NCBI GenBank assembly: GCA_000750105.3
Contig: JPHH03000041.1
Coordinates: forward strand, 62,001 to 126,000
Direction: 5' to 3'
DNA from: Tolypocladium sp. Sup5 PDA-1
Taxonomy: Eukaryota > Ascomycota > Sordariomycetes > Hypocreales > Ophiocordycipitaceae
DNA length: 64,000 nucleotides
Shown: one piece after another, positions 42,731 to 54,520 of the stretch
Layout of the letters: the number at the start of each line of letters is the position of its first letter
Position numbering within the stretch: position 1 is the stretch's first letter
Notes under the pieces: generated by a model
Seen by the model: only the letters and a program-made list of their open reading frames with translations
Told to the model about the DNA's origin: nothing
The model's database searches: none
Program-made: the position numbers and the translations under genes

Positions 42731-43579
42731 CAGCAGACTCCCGGCACTGGCTGCGGGCGCGCGACCCGGCGCGCAACGACGAGCGGTGGCGCAAAGGGTA
42801 CTAGGCTCAGCGCCCAGCGGCGCGCGCACCATCTTCATCCAGACGGAAAACACGCCCAACGCCGACGCCCTCAAGTTCATCCCCAACCACCGCGTCGTGC
42901 CGCCCGAGATCGCGACGCCCTTCATCGAGTACCTCACCCCGCGCTCGACCATCTCGCCGCCGCACCCGTCCCCCCTCGCCGCCAAGCTCATGAACATCGA
43001 CGGCGTCACCTCCGTCTTCTACGGCGCCGACTTCATCACCATCACGAAAGCAGGCGACGCCAACTGGGCGCACATCCGGCCCGAGATCTTTGCCCTCATC
43101 ACCGAGGCCATCACCTCGGGCGAGACGCTGGTTAACGTGGTTGAGCGGAAAGAGGGCGACGCCGCCGCCGCCGAGGACAGCCTGGCGTACAACGAGGACG
43201 ACGACGAGGTCGTCGGCATGATCAAGGAGCTGCTCGAGACGCGCATCCGGCCCGCCATCCAGGAGGACGGCGGCGACATCGAGTTCCGCGGCTTCGACGA
43301 CGGCTTCGTCAAGCTGAAGCTGCGCGGGGCCTGCCGCACGTGCGACTCGAGCACCGTGACGCTGAAGAATGGCATCGAGGGTATGCTGATGCACTACGTG
43401 AGTGCCTCTTCTCAGTCCCGCCTTTATCATTCACGGTTACTGACTATGTGATCCAGATCGAGGAGGTCAAGGGTGTACACCAAATACTAGACCAGGAGGA
43501 GGAGGTGGCGTTGCAGGAGTTTGCCAAGTTTGAGGAGAAGCTGAAGCAGCAAAAGGCGGCACAGCCGTCGTCTGGGTAG
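42600..43579 (+). CDS. NFU1: mitochondrial iron-sulfur cluster scaffold/delivery protein Nfu1
   Basis: Two exons, 42600-43397 and 43457-43579, give 306 residues. An Ala/Arg-rich mitochondrial presequence contains a run of ten threonines encoded by an ACG repeat. The Nfu N-terminal domain begins at about residue 78 (IFIQTENTPNADALKFIPN) and includes LMNIDGVTSVFYGADFITI. The NifU C-terminal domain carries the cluster-binding CRTC pair in LRGACRTCDSSTVTLKNGIE. Nfu1 passes [4Fe-4S] clusters to lipoate synthase and respiratory complex proteins in the matrix. The start is the last in-frame ATG before the presequence; one seven codons upstream is possible. The final exon encodes IEEVKGVHQILDQEEE, as in fungal orthologues. 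Confidence 0.94.
42697..42728 (+). repeat. (ACG)n trinucleotide repeat encoding poly-threonine
   Basis: About ten ACG units lie inside the NFU1 presequence. Perfect coding microsatellites like this often vary between strains; the change would add or remove threonines from a part of the protein that is cut off on import. Confidence 0.85.
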
Positions 43580-43909
43580 TAGTCGGACACAGGAGACTAC
43601 ATGTGGACCTTGTACAATATCATGATAAAATTTAAAATGTATGATACCCTGGACGGCATCCTTCACCCGGGAATATTCAGTAGCGATAATAGGCCGAGAA
43701 ATATTTTAGCAATCGTGCCCCATATCGTTTCGCTCCTTTGTGCAGAAGCGACAGCGTCGACGGTTTGAACAGTCCTCTGCCCGTTCTCCCATTCACTGGG
43801 TACCTCAGCTTTGCTTACCCTTACTTCCAGCTGTCTCGATGTTAGCAGTGGCGCACCACCTTTCCTTGGCCCTTTAGCCGTTAGACCACGCCACGAGTCT
43901 TCTGGGCCC

Positions 43910-43934
43910 AACCGACGACGGGCCCTCGTCGGTT
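43910..43934. repeat. perfect inverted repeat, 9-bp arms, 7-nt loop
   Basis: Arms AACCGACGA and TCGTCGGTT are exact reverse complements around CGGGCCC. It lies about 330 bases beyond the NFU1 stop, so it may be outside the transcript. Confidence 0.65.
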
Positions 43935-46718
43935 CTGACGACTAACCTGCAGACCCTGTGTGTGCAGACGCCTCAGGCGAGGGGAAAATCCGGGGTAACA
44001 GGGATCAGTCTCCTTGTTCATTGGGGGCGGCTTACGTCCGCATGATGGCCACCCTGCGTAGGTGCGGTGACGGTTGAAGATACGTACGGTGGACAAGATG
44101 GCACAGTGCCGACGTTGAGTCCTTGCCACATGTGATACAAGTTCCTTGGGCTGCTGAACCAACACCGGTTTCGCTGCAGAATATTGACGAGCAGCTTGAA
44201 CAACAAGGGTTCCTATTTGGGTACAATGTGATTATCACACTTGTTAGTCCAGCCAAGTCGTCGCTCATTGAGAACGACCTCCCGTTGGCAAAGGGCAGAG
44301 GCGCAAGGGGACGTGACCGCCTGCGCTTACACGACTTTACCCCGATGCTGGTTTGTAGACCTGTTGCCCCAAAGCTACCCGGCAGAGTCGAGGCAATTGT
44401 CAAGAATTCAACCACAGGTGGCGCGCACATTGCCGTGCCGTCCTGTCTGCAGCTTGACGCATTCTGGTCATCGCCACACCATGTTCTCAACGCCGCGGCA
44501 TCGTGGGATCGACGTTGACTCGCGCTTTGGCAGTTGAGAACTTGCGGCCACGTTCCCCGGCGTCAGGGTGTCGGATGGCTCAAGCAACGAGCTGGAACAC
44601 CGCGGGGGCCAGACTCGAGATGCAGAGATCATGCCTCGCCGGACGGGGTCTACCTATCGTCGCGGGAGAAGCTAGGCTGGATAGGGACGGGCAACTGCGA
44701 GCGAAGCTTGTCTGCCCACGTCACAGGACAAACGGTACGCACACCTCGAGGCCCCTAGCCTGGCCTTGCAGAAGCACGTAACGGGTTGGCAGGGCAGGTG
44801 ACTCGAAGCCACATTTGGGGCGGGGTTCTGGAACGTATCTCGGCCTGGCGATTGCGGGGAGACGATCTCTCTCCGTGCAGTTTCGAAGCAGCTTCGCGCA
44901 GCCAGCCAGACTGGTAATGTCCAGGGTGCGTCACTCACCGTCAGCGATGCAGATCTACGTCGGGCTCTATGTCGGCCAGCAGGGGCGGTAGTCAATGGAT
45001 GGCGTGACAGCCCACAGATGCCGGGCAGAGGAGCATCGTACTCGAATGCACAATGACGGGCAGCTCTGGGAGCATACTGTGCGACCCGAGAGCTCCTGTC
45101 CTGGATGGCACGGCGTGGTGTGTGATCGTCGATGGACTGCACCGCTTCCAGCAGCGCCACGCCGAAGCTGGGCATGTGTGCCTAAGTGGCGACGGTTAAA
45201 GAGTTCGAGAGAGTGAGGAAGAACCACATTTCGTAGGCAAGTCGAGTACTCGTAGGATGTCCTGCAGGGAGCAATCAGGACAGGGTGCATGTTCCGGGGG
45301 TGCATTGATGGAGGAACTGCAGCTAATTGGCGCAGCAGTCCAAGCTCCTTGCAGCTCACGACTGACCGACTGGCTCCATATGCACGACAGGGCCTCAGCA
45401 TTGGCTGGCTCTGGTGAACGATGAACACCCAGCTGCCGTTGGTCGTGTCCAACCGCACAATCGGTACCGTGTCTCTTCTCAATGAGCCTCTGGGTCGATG
45501 GCTGAGGCTGATGGGCTCAACGAACTCTGCTCTGTGGGTACGGTGAGCGAGCTCCCGTCACGATGACGACGGCGTTGGCAGAGTTGGAGGCATCGTTGTG
45601 CCACAACGACGGACATGGAAGTGGTTAAGACGGAATGTTCCTTCGGAAGAACGAGAGTCGTGGGTCCCTGGGAGCTTGGGGGGAGGGGACTTGGGCACAG
45701 TGTGACATTGGGAAAAGTCGCACTTACACACTCACCTGGACCAGAAGAGCGACGATGAGCTGGCTGTCTCAATCCACGGGTAATTGCCGTAGCCGGCACT
45801 CGCATATATCGGTACTCCGTACGAGGTCTCATTATTCGATTTCGTGCAGGCCGTCAACGGTCTGGCCGGCTGTCAGCAAAGGCCCTTCCCTTGCACCCAA
45901 GGTGACCGGTTGACACTAAATTTAGCGGCTCCCGCCCGGGTGAGCCAAACGGCGGGCGGCTCAGTCGGAGGATTCTTGGTCTCGTGGCAGTTCTCCGAAT
46001 ATAGTTTGCTTCCGAGAGTTTAACAGCTGCGGGAGAGCAGGCTGAGGCCGAGAGAGCGACAGCCTTCGATGGTTTCGTACATTGCGGATTGACTTGAGTT
46101 TGATGGGCGTGATCAGAGGAGGAGCCGGTGAAGAGTCGGCGGAGAGGTTCAAGGACGACGAGGTCGTGAGATGGTGTACTTCGTACCGTACCTTGTGTGT
46201 AGCTGTCAAGGCTGGGACGAGCATCTACCCAATGCCGCCGTCCTTCTTTAACGCGGCCATGCCCCTATTTCGACGCACAGCATCACCAGACTGGCCGGTT
46301 CGCAGCTCTCCCATGTCGAGAAAGAGGCTAGCAGACGTGCATCCGCCCGCATTGTCCAATGCCTGGACGAGCCTCGATGCAGATGCTGGCGGCGGGTAGG
46401 GGAGGGAGGAGGCCCAAACCCACCTCACCCGCGGCCCCAGCTCCCAGGTTCGAGATGGAACCCCAGAGCGCAGGCGCTAACCCGTTTCCAGTAGCGGCTG
46501 GCGTGCTGCCAACAGGGGCCTCTGGGGGTGTGGGGATGGGCTCCAGAGCGACGAGCGCAGCGAACCTCGCTCCCACCCACCCATTCGTTCATTGGAGACA
46601 TGCAATCCACCGACGGTATCCATATCCACTCTCGCCCGCAGACGGGAGGGAGATGGCGCTGTCTTGTTCCCCCATTCATCGCTGCTGCGACTGATGCCGC
46701 CGATGCTCGAGCTACCTT

Positions 46719-46741
46719 ACCTACTCCGTACAGACTACGGA
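46719..46741. repeat. inverted pair of TACTCCGTA / TACGGAGTA motifs
   Basis: TACTCCGTA at 46719-46727 and its exact complement at 46733-46741 are five bases apart. The same 9-mer recurs at 46855-46863 and 45813-45821, and inside the palindrome at 4652-4672. All copies are intergenic. Confidence 0.65.
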
Positions 46742-49202
46742 GTAACTTACAGTTGCTAAGGTACCTATCCCTTGCCCGCGCCCGCAGATGGAGTGTAATA
46801 AGACGAAGCCTGACCGGCCTGCGAATGGGGCATCTCGCATTTGCTACAGGTAGGTACTCCGTACTTGGCGCAAACCCCGGCCCTCGGTGCATCCGCTCTG
46901 CCTCGTGCCGGCTTCTCAAGGCTCTCCTCCATTCCACCATCTCGTCGTGCTGGACTGCTGGACGAGCTTTGACTTGCTCGTGCCCATCCAGCCCTTACCT
47001 TCCTTACCTTACCTTACACCACCACCACCAGCGAACCAGCGACTACGGCATCTTCGCGCCGCCGTCTCCCCCGCGTCTTGCCCCCCAGCGCTTTTTCTAC
47101 TACCTCGCCGTCCGCTCCTGTGCGGCCCCCCGGTCCCTTTTCCTCCTGTCCCCTCCATCCCCCTCTTCTCCAGACAAAGCCAAAAAAGCATATCAGAAGA
47201 CAGCTCCCCACCGACGAACCATTTCACTGCCGCTCTCGCCCAGCGCCACTGTTGCTGCTCCATTCCGATCCGTCTCCCACCATCCATCCATCAATCGATC
47301 AGTCAATCCATCCATCCAGCCAACCAGCCCCTCCTCCTCTCTCCCCTCCACGCCTCCACCCACAACGGCCAGCGCATCCGGATCGCCAAGCTCTGCCGCC
47401 GTCTGGATTCTTCCAGTGCCTTGCCGTCGCCAGTGACCTCCGCACAGTACGACTGCAGCCGGGCTCGACTCCTCAGACGGCCCCGCGAGGTACCTCTTAG
47501 GGGACCCGGCCCTGGACAGAGACGTCGCCTGTTCGACAGTTTCTGCGAGGATTCTGACTTGGGAACCTAAGAACCTGGGACTTGGATTTCTACATTAGGC
47601 TGCCGTGCCGTGTCCGTCGCCCGTCGCCCGTCGCCTCTGGCATTTTGCCTCATCACCGCTGGGCCGCGAGAAAGTAAAAACCTCGTCTCCCGTCTCACTG
47701 CATCAGGGACTGCTCAGTGCATATTTTCGGGCCCCTCCGCCCACGCCACCCCCGAACCCATTAATTCCACCGCAATCCACTCCATCCTGTCGAGCGACGT
47801 CGCGTTGCTCTACGCTGCGCGCTGCACGACCACCAGACCGACCACTGACCACCTTAAACCGCCACCGCAAGCAGAGCCTTTCCCACCACTCCTGACCTCC
47901 GTCTCCGAGTACCAGCCTGCGCCGGGTCTCGTGTCCATCGTCGCCCGCGTCCCCCGCTTTTCCTCCTCGTTCGACTGTCGTTTGGCTTTCTCTCGCCCAC
48001 TCACTCGCGCACCTCAGCGCGCGCCGGCCCTCTCACGACCTCCTCTCACCCTCCTCCGCCTTTGCGCCGCTCACCTCCCGCCTGTTCTCTGCGTCCTGCC
48101 CCCAGAGCCCCCGGCTGCCGCCCAGCGTCGCCCATCTTCGCCACTCGTCGCATGTTCCTCGGTGGCATCGTCCAGAGACGTGCCCTGGTTTACGACGGCT
48201 GGTCCTTGCGCGACAGCTGGAGCCGCTGCGCAGACTTCTTGACTTGACCTGTCCCTTGTCCAAATATGGGCGTCAAGTAGCACATACTCTTCCTCGCAGC
48301 ACCGTCGGCACACCTACAAACGACTCGCAGCTGCGAATGGGTGCACACGCCCGCCGCACTTGATCACCTCTCCATCTTCCTTCGAAATCGTTTCTTTTGG
48401 ACTCTGGGTTTAGACGCACTGGTTAGACGTATTTTTATACCCTCTACATCACGTCCTTAATCGCCTGACGACCACACGACTCCTTTCCTCGTCCACACTA
48501 CGCCTAGAGTTGCCCATAGACAACTCTCCGCCACCAACATCCTCGTCTTCGCCCGGGGCCATTAAACGCTACAATTCTGGATTTCTGCCGTTTGTTACGA
48601 CCTAGAGCTTCTCTTTCTGATTCCCAAAAGATAGATTTCCCCAAAATTGGCACCTGGTACGTCAGACCCTTCATTTCCTTCCTTCATTTCATCCAAGTCT
48701 CGCGCGCGGCGTTGGGCCGATTTCGTCGTTTGCAAAAGAAGCATCTTAATCGCGTCTCCATCGCCGGCGCGCTCATCAGTGGAGGCATATCGATAGAGCG
48801 GATTGTTATGTCGTCAACCCGCCCGCAGGACGAAGCTTCCCAGGCCCACCACGCGCTTCATTGACTTTGAACTGGAGCCACAAATGTTGAAGACGACCAG
48901 CTGACCAACTCGCGCAGCTAGTTTTCACATTCGTCACCAACACAGCAGTACGAATTGTCCGATTTCCACTACTCCTACGCAAATATCATCAGTGGAAACT
49001 GTCACGTGCCAAGTTCTCGTTTCATTCGGAGCTGCAGTTACATGCTCTGACTCTGACGTCTCATTGAACACTTGTCACCCAAAGTCTCCGCCTGGTGACT
49101 TCGACCAGGAATACTTGGCAAATACCGAATTCCGCCGTGGTTGGTGTCTTGACACAAACACGTATTGTGTTCCAAACACACACAAACTCCGTTGGACCTG
49201 CC

Positions 49203-51958
49203 ATGAGCTCTGGTTCTCTCAAGGCCGGGCGCTCTTCGAAGCTTGGCCCAGGACCCGCTGGAGCCCAAAATAGCCAGAGTTTGCTCTTGGAGAAGGTCAA
49301 CGCACGAACCTCGACGCCAGACTCCGAGGCACTGGCAAGCTCCGACGACGAAGGCGACCATCGCCAGGACGTGCCTCATTCCTCTGCTGTTCAGCCACCA
49401 CACAAACCCGTCCGCAGATCCTCGTGGCTGAACGACACATCGCAAACCCTCGCCCGTCCCCGTAAGGGATCGTTCGCGAGCAGCTCCATGTCGCCCACGG
49501 GATCTCATCCCACCACCCCTTCTGGCGAGGCTGGGCCCTGGGGGTCGCATTCCACCTCCTCCGTCATGGGGGGTCGCGCCACGGGCACGTCGGCATTTCC
49601 TTGGGGGACCGGCATCTGGAACGACCAGAAAGGTGCCCCCTCGAGGCTCAGCGAAGTTCTGCCCTCACCGACCTCGACAGTCCCGCCTGGGGGCGGCAGC
49701 AACTCTTTCTTCGGGCCCGATGCTGGCTTAGCGCAAACGTCTCTTGCGTCGCGTGAACCGGGGACGAACCCGCAGATTCCCTTTGCGATCCCTCTTCATC
49801 CGACCCCGAAGACGTACCGTTCTCAGTCATATTCGGCTGGACAGCTGGACCCTGAAAACGCCCCTCCAACGACGATGAGCTCGTCGGCTGTTCTGGGGCG
49901 TGCCCGATATCCCGCTCTGCAGCATCGACCATCTCGGCCTAGCATGCTGAGTGAAATGTCAAACGACGGTTCAATGCTCGGAAAGGTCAAGGAGGTTGAG
50001 GACGACGACGACGAAAGTGCGACAGATTCGCTCCAAGGTTCTTTCCATCAAATGTCTGAATCCAAGGCAATCGAGATGCTCGCACGCGAGAACGCCATGC
50101 TCCGCCAGCAACAGCAACAGCAATACAACGCTCGTATCCGACCACGCGCCTCCACGGGGGCCTACCTTGGAAATGGCTATCCATTGCGAGAGACTGTGCC
50201 CGAAGAATCGGACTATGCCATTGACGAGCTGGACGAGGCGAATGAGGCTGGTGATCCATACGGCAGGCGCAATTCTGTCCGACGAATGAGCGAATACGGC
50301 GGAGGCGGAGGCGCCTTCCGCGGTCCCCTTGGCATGGACAATCGAAAGGTGGATAACATGAACTTGAAGAAGGCTCTTTGGTCAAGCTCGCCTGGTTTCT
50401 TTTCGGGCGATATTTCGCAGAGCAGACGACACTCATTCGCAAACATGCCTACACGTCAAGGATCAATCAGCTCCATCGCCGACTCGGTCTCGACTCTCGA
50501 TGCTAACGTGGGCGATGGTCAATCGTCTCATGGGTATCCCGGTGCCTTTCCTGACAGCCCGGGGTTTCCAACTTCCACCAGCAACCGTAAGCTCCCCCCT
50601 CAAGATTACAGTGTTCGCGACCTAACGGCGATAGCAGCGGCTCTATTTGCTGGCGGACCGAATGCCCTGCAGCCTGCCTTCAACAATCCCTACGGGTCCT
50701 CCTTTGGGCTGCAGAATCAATATTCGAACAGAGCCCCGTCTCCCCATCGCAACGTCTACAGCATGGCGCAGCCGAGACACAACCAGCTGCTGCACGTTGT
50801 CTTGTTCAAGTGCGCGAGGGCCGACGTGTTCTACATTCAGGAAGGCACTGGTTTGACAGTCAAACCAGGCGACCTGGTGATTGTGGAAGCCGACCGTGGG
50901 ACTGACCTCGGAACCGTGGCCAAGGACAACGTCGATTGGCAGACCGCCAAGGAAATGAAGGAGCACTACGCAGAGGAGCACTACAAGTGGCTGATGATGT
51001 ACTCTCAGGGCGCCGCGGCGGCGCAGGAGGGTACAGGTGGTGGCCTCATGGCTTCCTCCAGCGGCCTCCAAGGGAGCGCCATCGGTGGCATGGGGCCTCC
51101 AAGCCAGCATCACATGCAGGAGCCTAATGCAGGAGAACTTCGACCCAAGCTCATCAAACGCCTTGCCCAGAACCATGAGGTCCATTCCTTGCGGGACAAG
51201 GAGGGCCAGGAAGCCAAGGCAAAGAGAGTTTGCATGCAGAAGGTCAAGGAACATGGCTTAAACATGGAGATCCTCGACGCTGAGTTCCAAATGTACTTGT
51301 TCCCCCGTTTATTGCAGAAATCCGTCATGGCTAACACACAGACAGGGATTGGAAGAAGCTCACATTCTACTACTTCGCCGACTCGTACATCAACTTCAAC
51401 TCTCTCGTCACCGATCTTTTCAAGATTTACAAGACTAGAATCTGGATGTCGGCGATCAACCCTGCATCGTTCGCCAGCCCAACGCTGGGTATACAGGCTC
51501 CCAGCGGCATTGGTCCCGGTGCTGTAGGTGTTGGGCGTACGTCAAGCGGCGGAGAGCGTCGTCAGAGTCAACAGGCCCAGGAACAGCAGCCGCAGGCATT
51601 CGGCCAGCAACCACAGGTTGCCCGTGGATTCCGTCCTTCCTTCAACCAGCCTTTCGGGGAAGATAGACAAGTTTCTCCGGCCTCCGGGTACCCATCGTCC
51701 AACTACGCGTATGGTACAGGCGGTGCGTTCGGGAACGCACGGGGCAACGCATCGTACGCTCCCAGTCTCTCGCCGGGCCTCGAAGGGTTTTCGAATGCTG
51801 GATACCCACAGCCGGGGGACTTCCAGTCAATGCGTCAGCGTTTCCCGAACTCGCAGACCGGGCCTAGTCCTACTCCTCATTCTCAGGGTATCTCGCCTAT
51901 TTCCCCGCAGAATGACTGGTCCGCCGCTTTCCAGGGTCTCTCTCTGAACACGCATTAA
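49203..51958 (+). CDS. PSP1: PSP1-domain protein
   Basis: Two exons, 49203-51292 and 51346-51958, give 900 residues. The first 525 residues are Ser/Pro/Gly-rich and disordered, with a glutamine run (about residue 303) and a short helical stretch ESKAIEMLARENAMLRQQ. The PSP1 C-terminal domain covers about 530-735: LLHVVLFKCARADVFYIQEG, GDLVIVEADRGTDLGTV, LRPKLIKRLAQNHEV, and after the intron DWKKLTFYYFADSYINFNSL with LVTDLFKIYKTRIWM. The domain occurs in yeast Psp1 (a suppressor of DNA polymerase alpha and P-body-linked protein) and in a trypanosomatid RNA-binding complex. Precise role here is inferred only. The tail is Gln/Pro/Ser-rich. The intron has a GTACTT donor and a CAGACAG acceptor. 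An in-frame ATG at 49095 would add 36 residues without obvious function. Confidence 0.88.
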
Positions 51959-52992
51959 TTTGTCAATCAAATGGGCTTTGGCCTGCCCAGACCAGAACCC
52001 TCACACCCCTTCACGCGTTTCGATTGCATCAGCCTTCTCACTGCCGATAAAACTTACAGGGCAAACCTGGCTGTTGGTTCCAAGTACGGCGTTGTGCTAT
52101 TTTATTTCGATTATGGCGTCGGATAGGAAGACTACTCGGTAGCTTTTCTTCAGAAACGGCGTCGTGCCTTTTTCTTTGAAGAGCAAGTCGATGCCAGTGC
52201 CACACTCGCTCAATGGTCTGCATACTCATTGTTATTGGTTCATCACTTTCGTCATTTTTCGCTGGGTTATGTTCAGAGGTACCACGGGCACTGAGCCCGG
52301 CCAAATAACTTAAGACAGGGATCGGGGTTTGGGAGACTGGGGTGGTTTTGCTTTCGCTTCAAACGGCTGAGATATAGACAGAGACGCTTGAGTAAACAAC
52401 ATGCACGCTGTAACTAATACGCAACCAAAAGGGAGACGGCTTGGGTATGGCTGAAGTCATGTATGACAAAAGATTTCTTTTTAACGGTCTGGTTTTCTTG
52501 CTTCTCTTCTTCGACCTTTGTGTTTTCCGAACTGCATTAATAGGCTCTTGGGCGGTTGTTTTAAAGAGACGATTTGAGAATAAAGCCATCATGACCTTGA
52601 CGAGAGATTGAGGTGTCTGGCGGCGTCTGGCGGCGTCGTGTTGTGGCATCGTGAACGTTAGTCAGGCGCATGTATGGCTACATGTGAACGAGTACCTGAG
52701 GCAGCAAGCACTACGAATCGACGGTCCAGGTTTGTAGAATCATGGGTGTACAGGCAGCGGTGTGGCTCCTGCCTTTCAAGGCTCAATCTGGGAGCGCTCA
52801 CCGCGTTTCGCTGCTACGCAAGGAAGGAAGGCACGGGGGCACGCAGCCGGAGTAACCTCGTGCCGCGACTTGGTAGCTAAGTGCCTACAACGCGGGACGA
52901 TGTTGGGTTCATGACAGAGGCATTGTCATCCCATCAATAGTTTAGCGATACCGAACTTGACTGCTCAACAACCACGCTTACAACTGGATCTG
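51959..52992. other. intergenic region downstream of PSP1-domain gene
   Basis: 3' flank of the PSP1-domain gene and promoter of the small gene at 52993. Somewhat more AT-rich than average. No gene is seen. Confidence 0.5.
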
Positions 52993-53958
52993 ATGGCGCC
53001 CAGGACAAGGAACCAAGCGGCGAAAGGTATGGGGACTTTCACCAGGGCAGCAATACCAAAACACTGATGCCCACGCCAGCCGAGCCGAGTGACAAGAAAG
53101 AGCCCGAAGCTAAGCCTGCTCCGAAGAAGAGGGCGCGGGCAGCTGCAAAGACAACCAGGGCGAGGAAGAAGTCCCGCCCAGATGAGGAAAGCCCTGATGA
53201 AGGACGGAACAGCAGCAGGTTAGTTGCCGTACCGAATAAGTCTGGCAGAGATCTCTGTCGAGGTATCTGCGGTGCTGATGCTTACTGGTTAGGGCTTTTC
53301 TCGCGACGTCCAAGAAGGGCGCAAAGAGCATCAAGGAGACGAAGAGGGACTTTCGAAAGGAGACTGCCGAAGTGACCAAGCTCATCGAAAAGCAGCTGAG
53401 AAGCGAACTGTGTGAAACCCTCGACAAGTCCTTTTTGCGTGTCACGATGCCTGACCACAAGCACACAGGTCAGTCAGCGAGCAGCTGCCGGTTGTTGAGA
53501 GTCTGCCCCCAGACTTCGCATCCTTTCTCCCGTACACTGCCTCGAGCATATCAATTGTTGCAGAGACTCAAAACACCACGTACAACAAAGCACAAGAGTG
53601 TTTGATTCATTTTCAAGCAATCGTCAAAGAGTACGATACAGTGAACAAGTGCCCGACGGATATCAAGCGGCCCACTTGGGTTCTCTGGGAACAGGACATT
53701 AAGGATCTCAGAGCTCTGAATGAGAATACCCTGAGTCTTGGATTCAATGCTTTGAACAGAATGGTCATGCCGAACGCGAAAGGCAGAGCGGCCGAGGACC
53801 CAGCTAAGGATGGCGACGACATTAGAGCCATGGCATCGGAGCTACTCGCGGAGACGAAGCCGAATCGGGGGGAAGAGACGTGGGGAACAGTGGCTCAGGG
53901 TTTCTTGAGGGCGTTGTCGGGAGCCGTCAGGCTGCTGCCAAAGACAGGTGAATCTTGA
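52993..53958 (+). CDS. small Lys/Arg-rich protein with helical C-terminal half, function unknown
   Basis: Four exons, 52993-53026, 53080-53218, 53293-53427 and 53469-53958, give 265 residues. All four frames join cleanly, which supports the model although I recognise no family. The N-terminal 60 residues are strongly basic (KPAPKKRARAAAKTTRARKK), suggesting a nucleic-acid-binding or nuclear protein. The rest is mixed and probably alpha-helical: FRKETAEVTKLIEKQLRSEL, LPPDFASFLPYTASS, AQECLIHFQAIVKEYDTV. There is no signal peptide. Introns are very short (41-74 nt); the third, at 53428-53468, is only 41 nt with a GTCCTT donor and CTGAC branch site. The gene may be lineage-specific. Confidence 0.62.
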
Positions 53959-54520
53959 AGGGACATCTACAGGGACCGATACCGGTCCATCGTTGGGAAG
54001 CCTTGCTCGGAAGTTTAGGTCTGGTCCCAGAGTGCATTCAGGTGCTTGCCGCGATAGCCAAGAAGAAAACAAATTGGCCAGCTGTTTGGTCATTTTCAGA
54101 GAGAGGCTTCTACCTTTGGTGCGACTTTGGATGTCATGGTACTGCATCATCAACGAGCACTCTCCCGAGTCCCCCCCCACAGCCTCATCTTAGGCCAGAC
54201 GAGGTGAGGTCCTCGGTGAGAGGACCGTCTCACCTTGCTGACTCAGCCCTCCACTCCGAGGTTCGAGGGCGCAGTGAGGGGCAAGTCCTACTGCGCCAAC
54301 GCCAAAACAGGGCTAGTGCGTCGCTTAACCCACAAACTGCTCGCAATTTTCATCGTCGCCTGGGATTTTGCAGTTCCTCGAAATTTCGACACCTCCCACC
54401 CACGACAACTAACCACCCGCAGGACTCTCACCACACAACCGGTTCGTCGCCTCCCTCTTCATTCTCCGGAAAGACGAATTGCATCTCGGCTGACATTTTG
54501 ACACTCACGCAACAGCCAAG
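53959..54520. promoter_or_regulatory. RPL15 promoter region
   Basis: The stretch ahead of the RPL15 start holds a strong imperfect inverted repeat (54202-54235) and short GCCCTC / GAGGGC palindromic elements near 54245-54272. Ribosomal-protein promoters in fungi are usually strong and co-regulated, so these are candidate sites, by inference. Confidence 0.45.
54202..54235. repeat. strong imperfect inverted repeat upstream of RPL15
   Basis: AGGTGAGGTCCTC at 54202-54214 pairs with GAGGACC (54220-54226) and TCACCT (54230-54235), interrupted by GTC on the right side, with a GGTGA loop. It lies about 290 bases before the start codon. Confidence 0.6.

Larger units (their letters stand above)
43580..49202. 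other. 5.6-kb stretch without a recognisable gene; right part is a long pyrimidine-rich leader
   Basis: No gene is supported. The part from about 46900 to 49200 is rich in C and T on the plus strand (CCATCC runs near 47280-47330) and looks like the promoter plus long 5' leader of the PSP1-domain gene. The 44120-44520 part has open frames on both strands and reads fairly smoothly on plus (for example NIDEQLEQQGFLFGYNVI), but has no ATG start at its head and no family. TACTCCGTA motifs recur at 45813, 46719 and 46855. A perfect hairpin is at 43910. Confidence 0.4.

Noticed and set aside
13994..43579. apparent clustering of mitochondrial genes (QCR2, GGC1, uS5m, NFU1)
   Set aside because: They are separated by unrelated genes and lie on both strands; several hundred nuclear genes serve mitochondria, so four in 30 kb is not clearly more than chance.
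43840..43905. tRNA-like sequence on the minus strand (GACTCGTGGCGTGGTCTAACGGCTAA, resembling an acceptor and D-arm)
   Set aside because: No matching 3' acceptor strand, no anticodon stem that pairs, and the only B-box-like site (GTTCAAACC near 43770) does not form a T-arm. At best a decayed fragment.
44123..44518. open frame that reads smoothly on plus, with an open frame also on minus
   Set aside because: No ATG start, no motif, no splice partners found, and both strands are open, so the smooth reading may be chance or an old relic.
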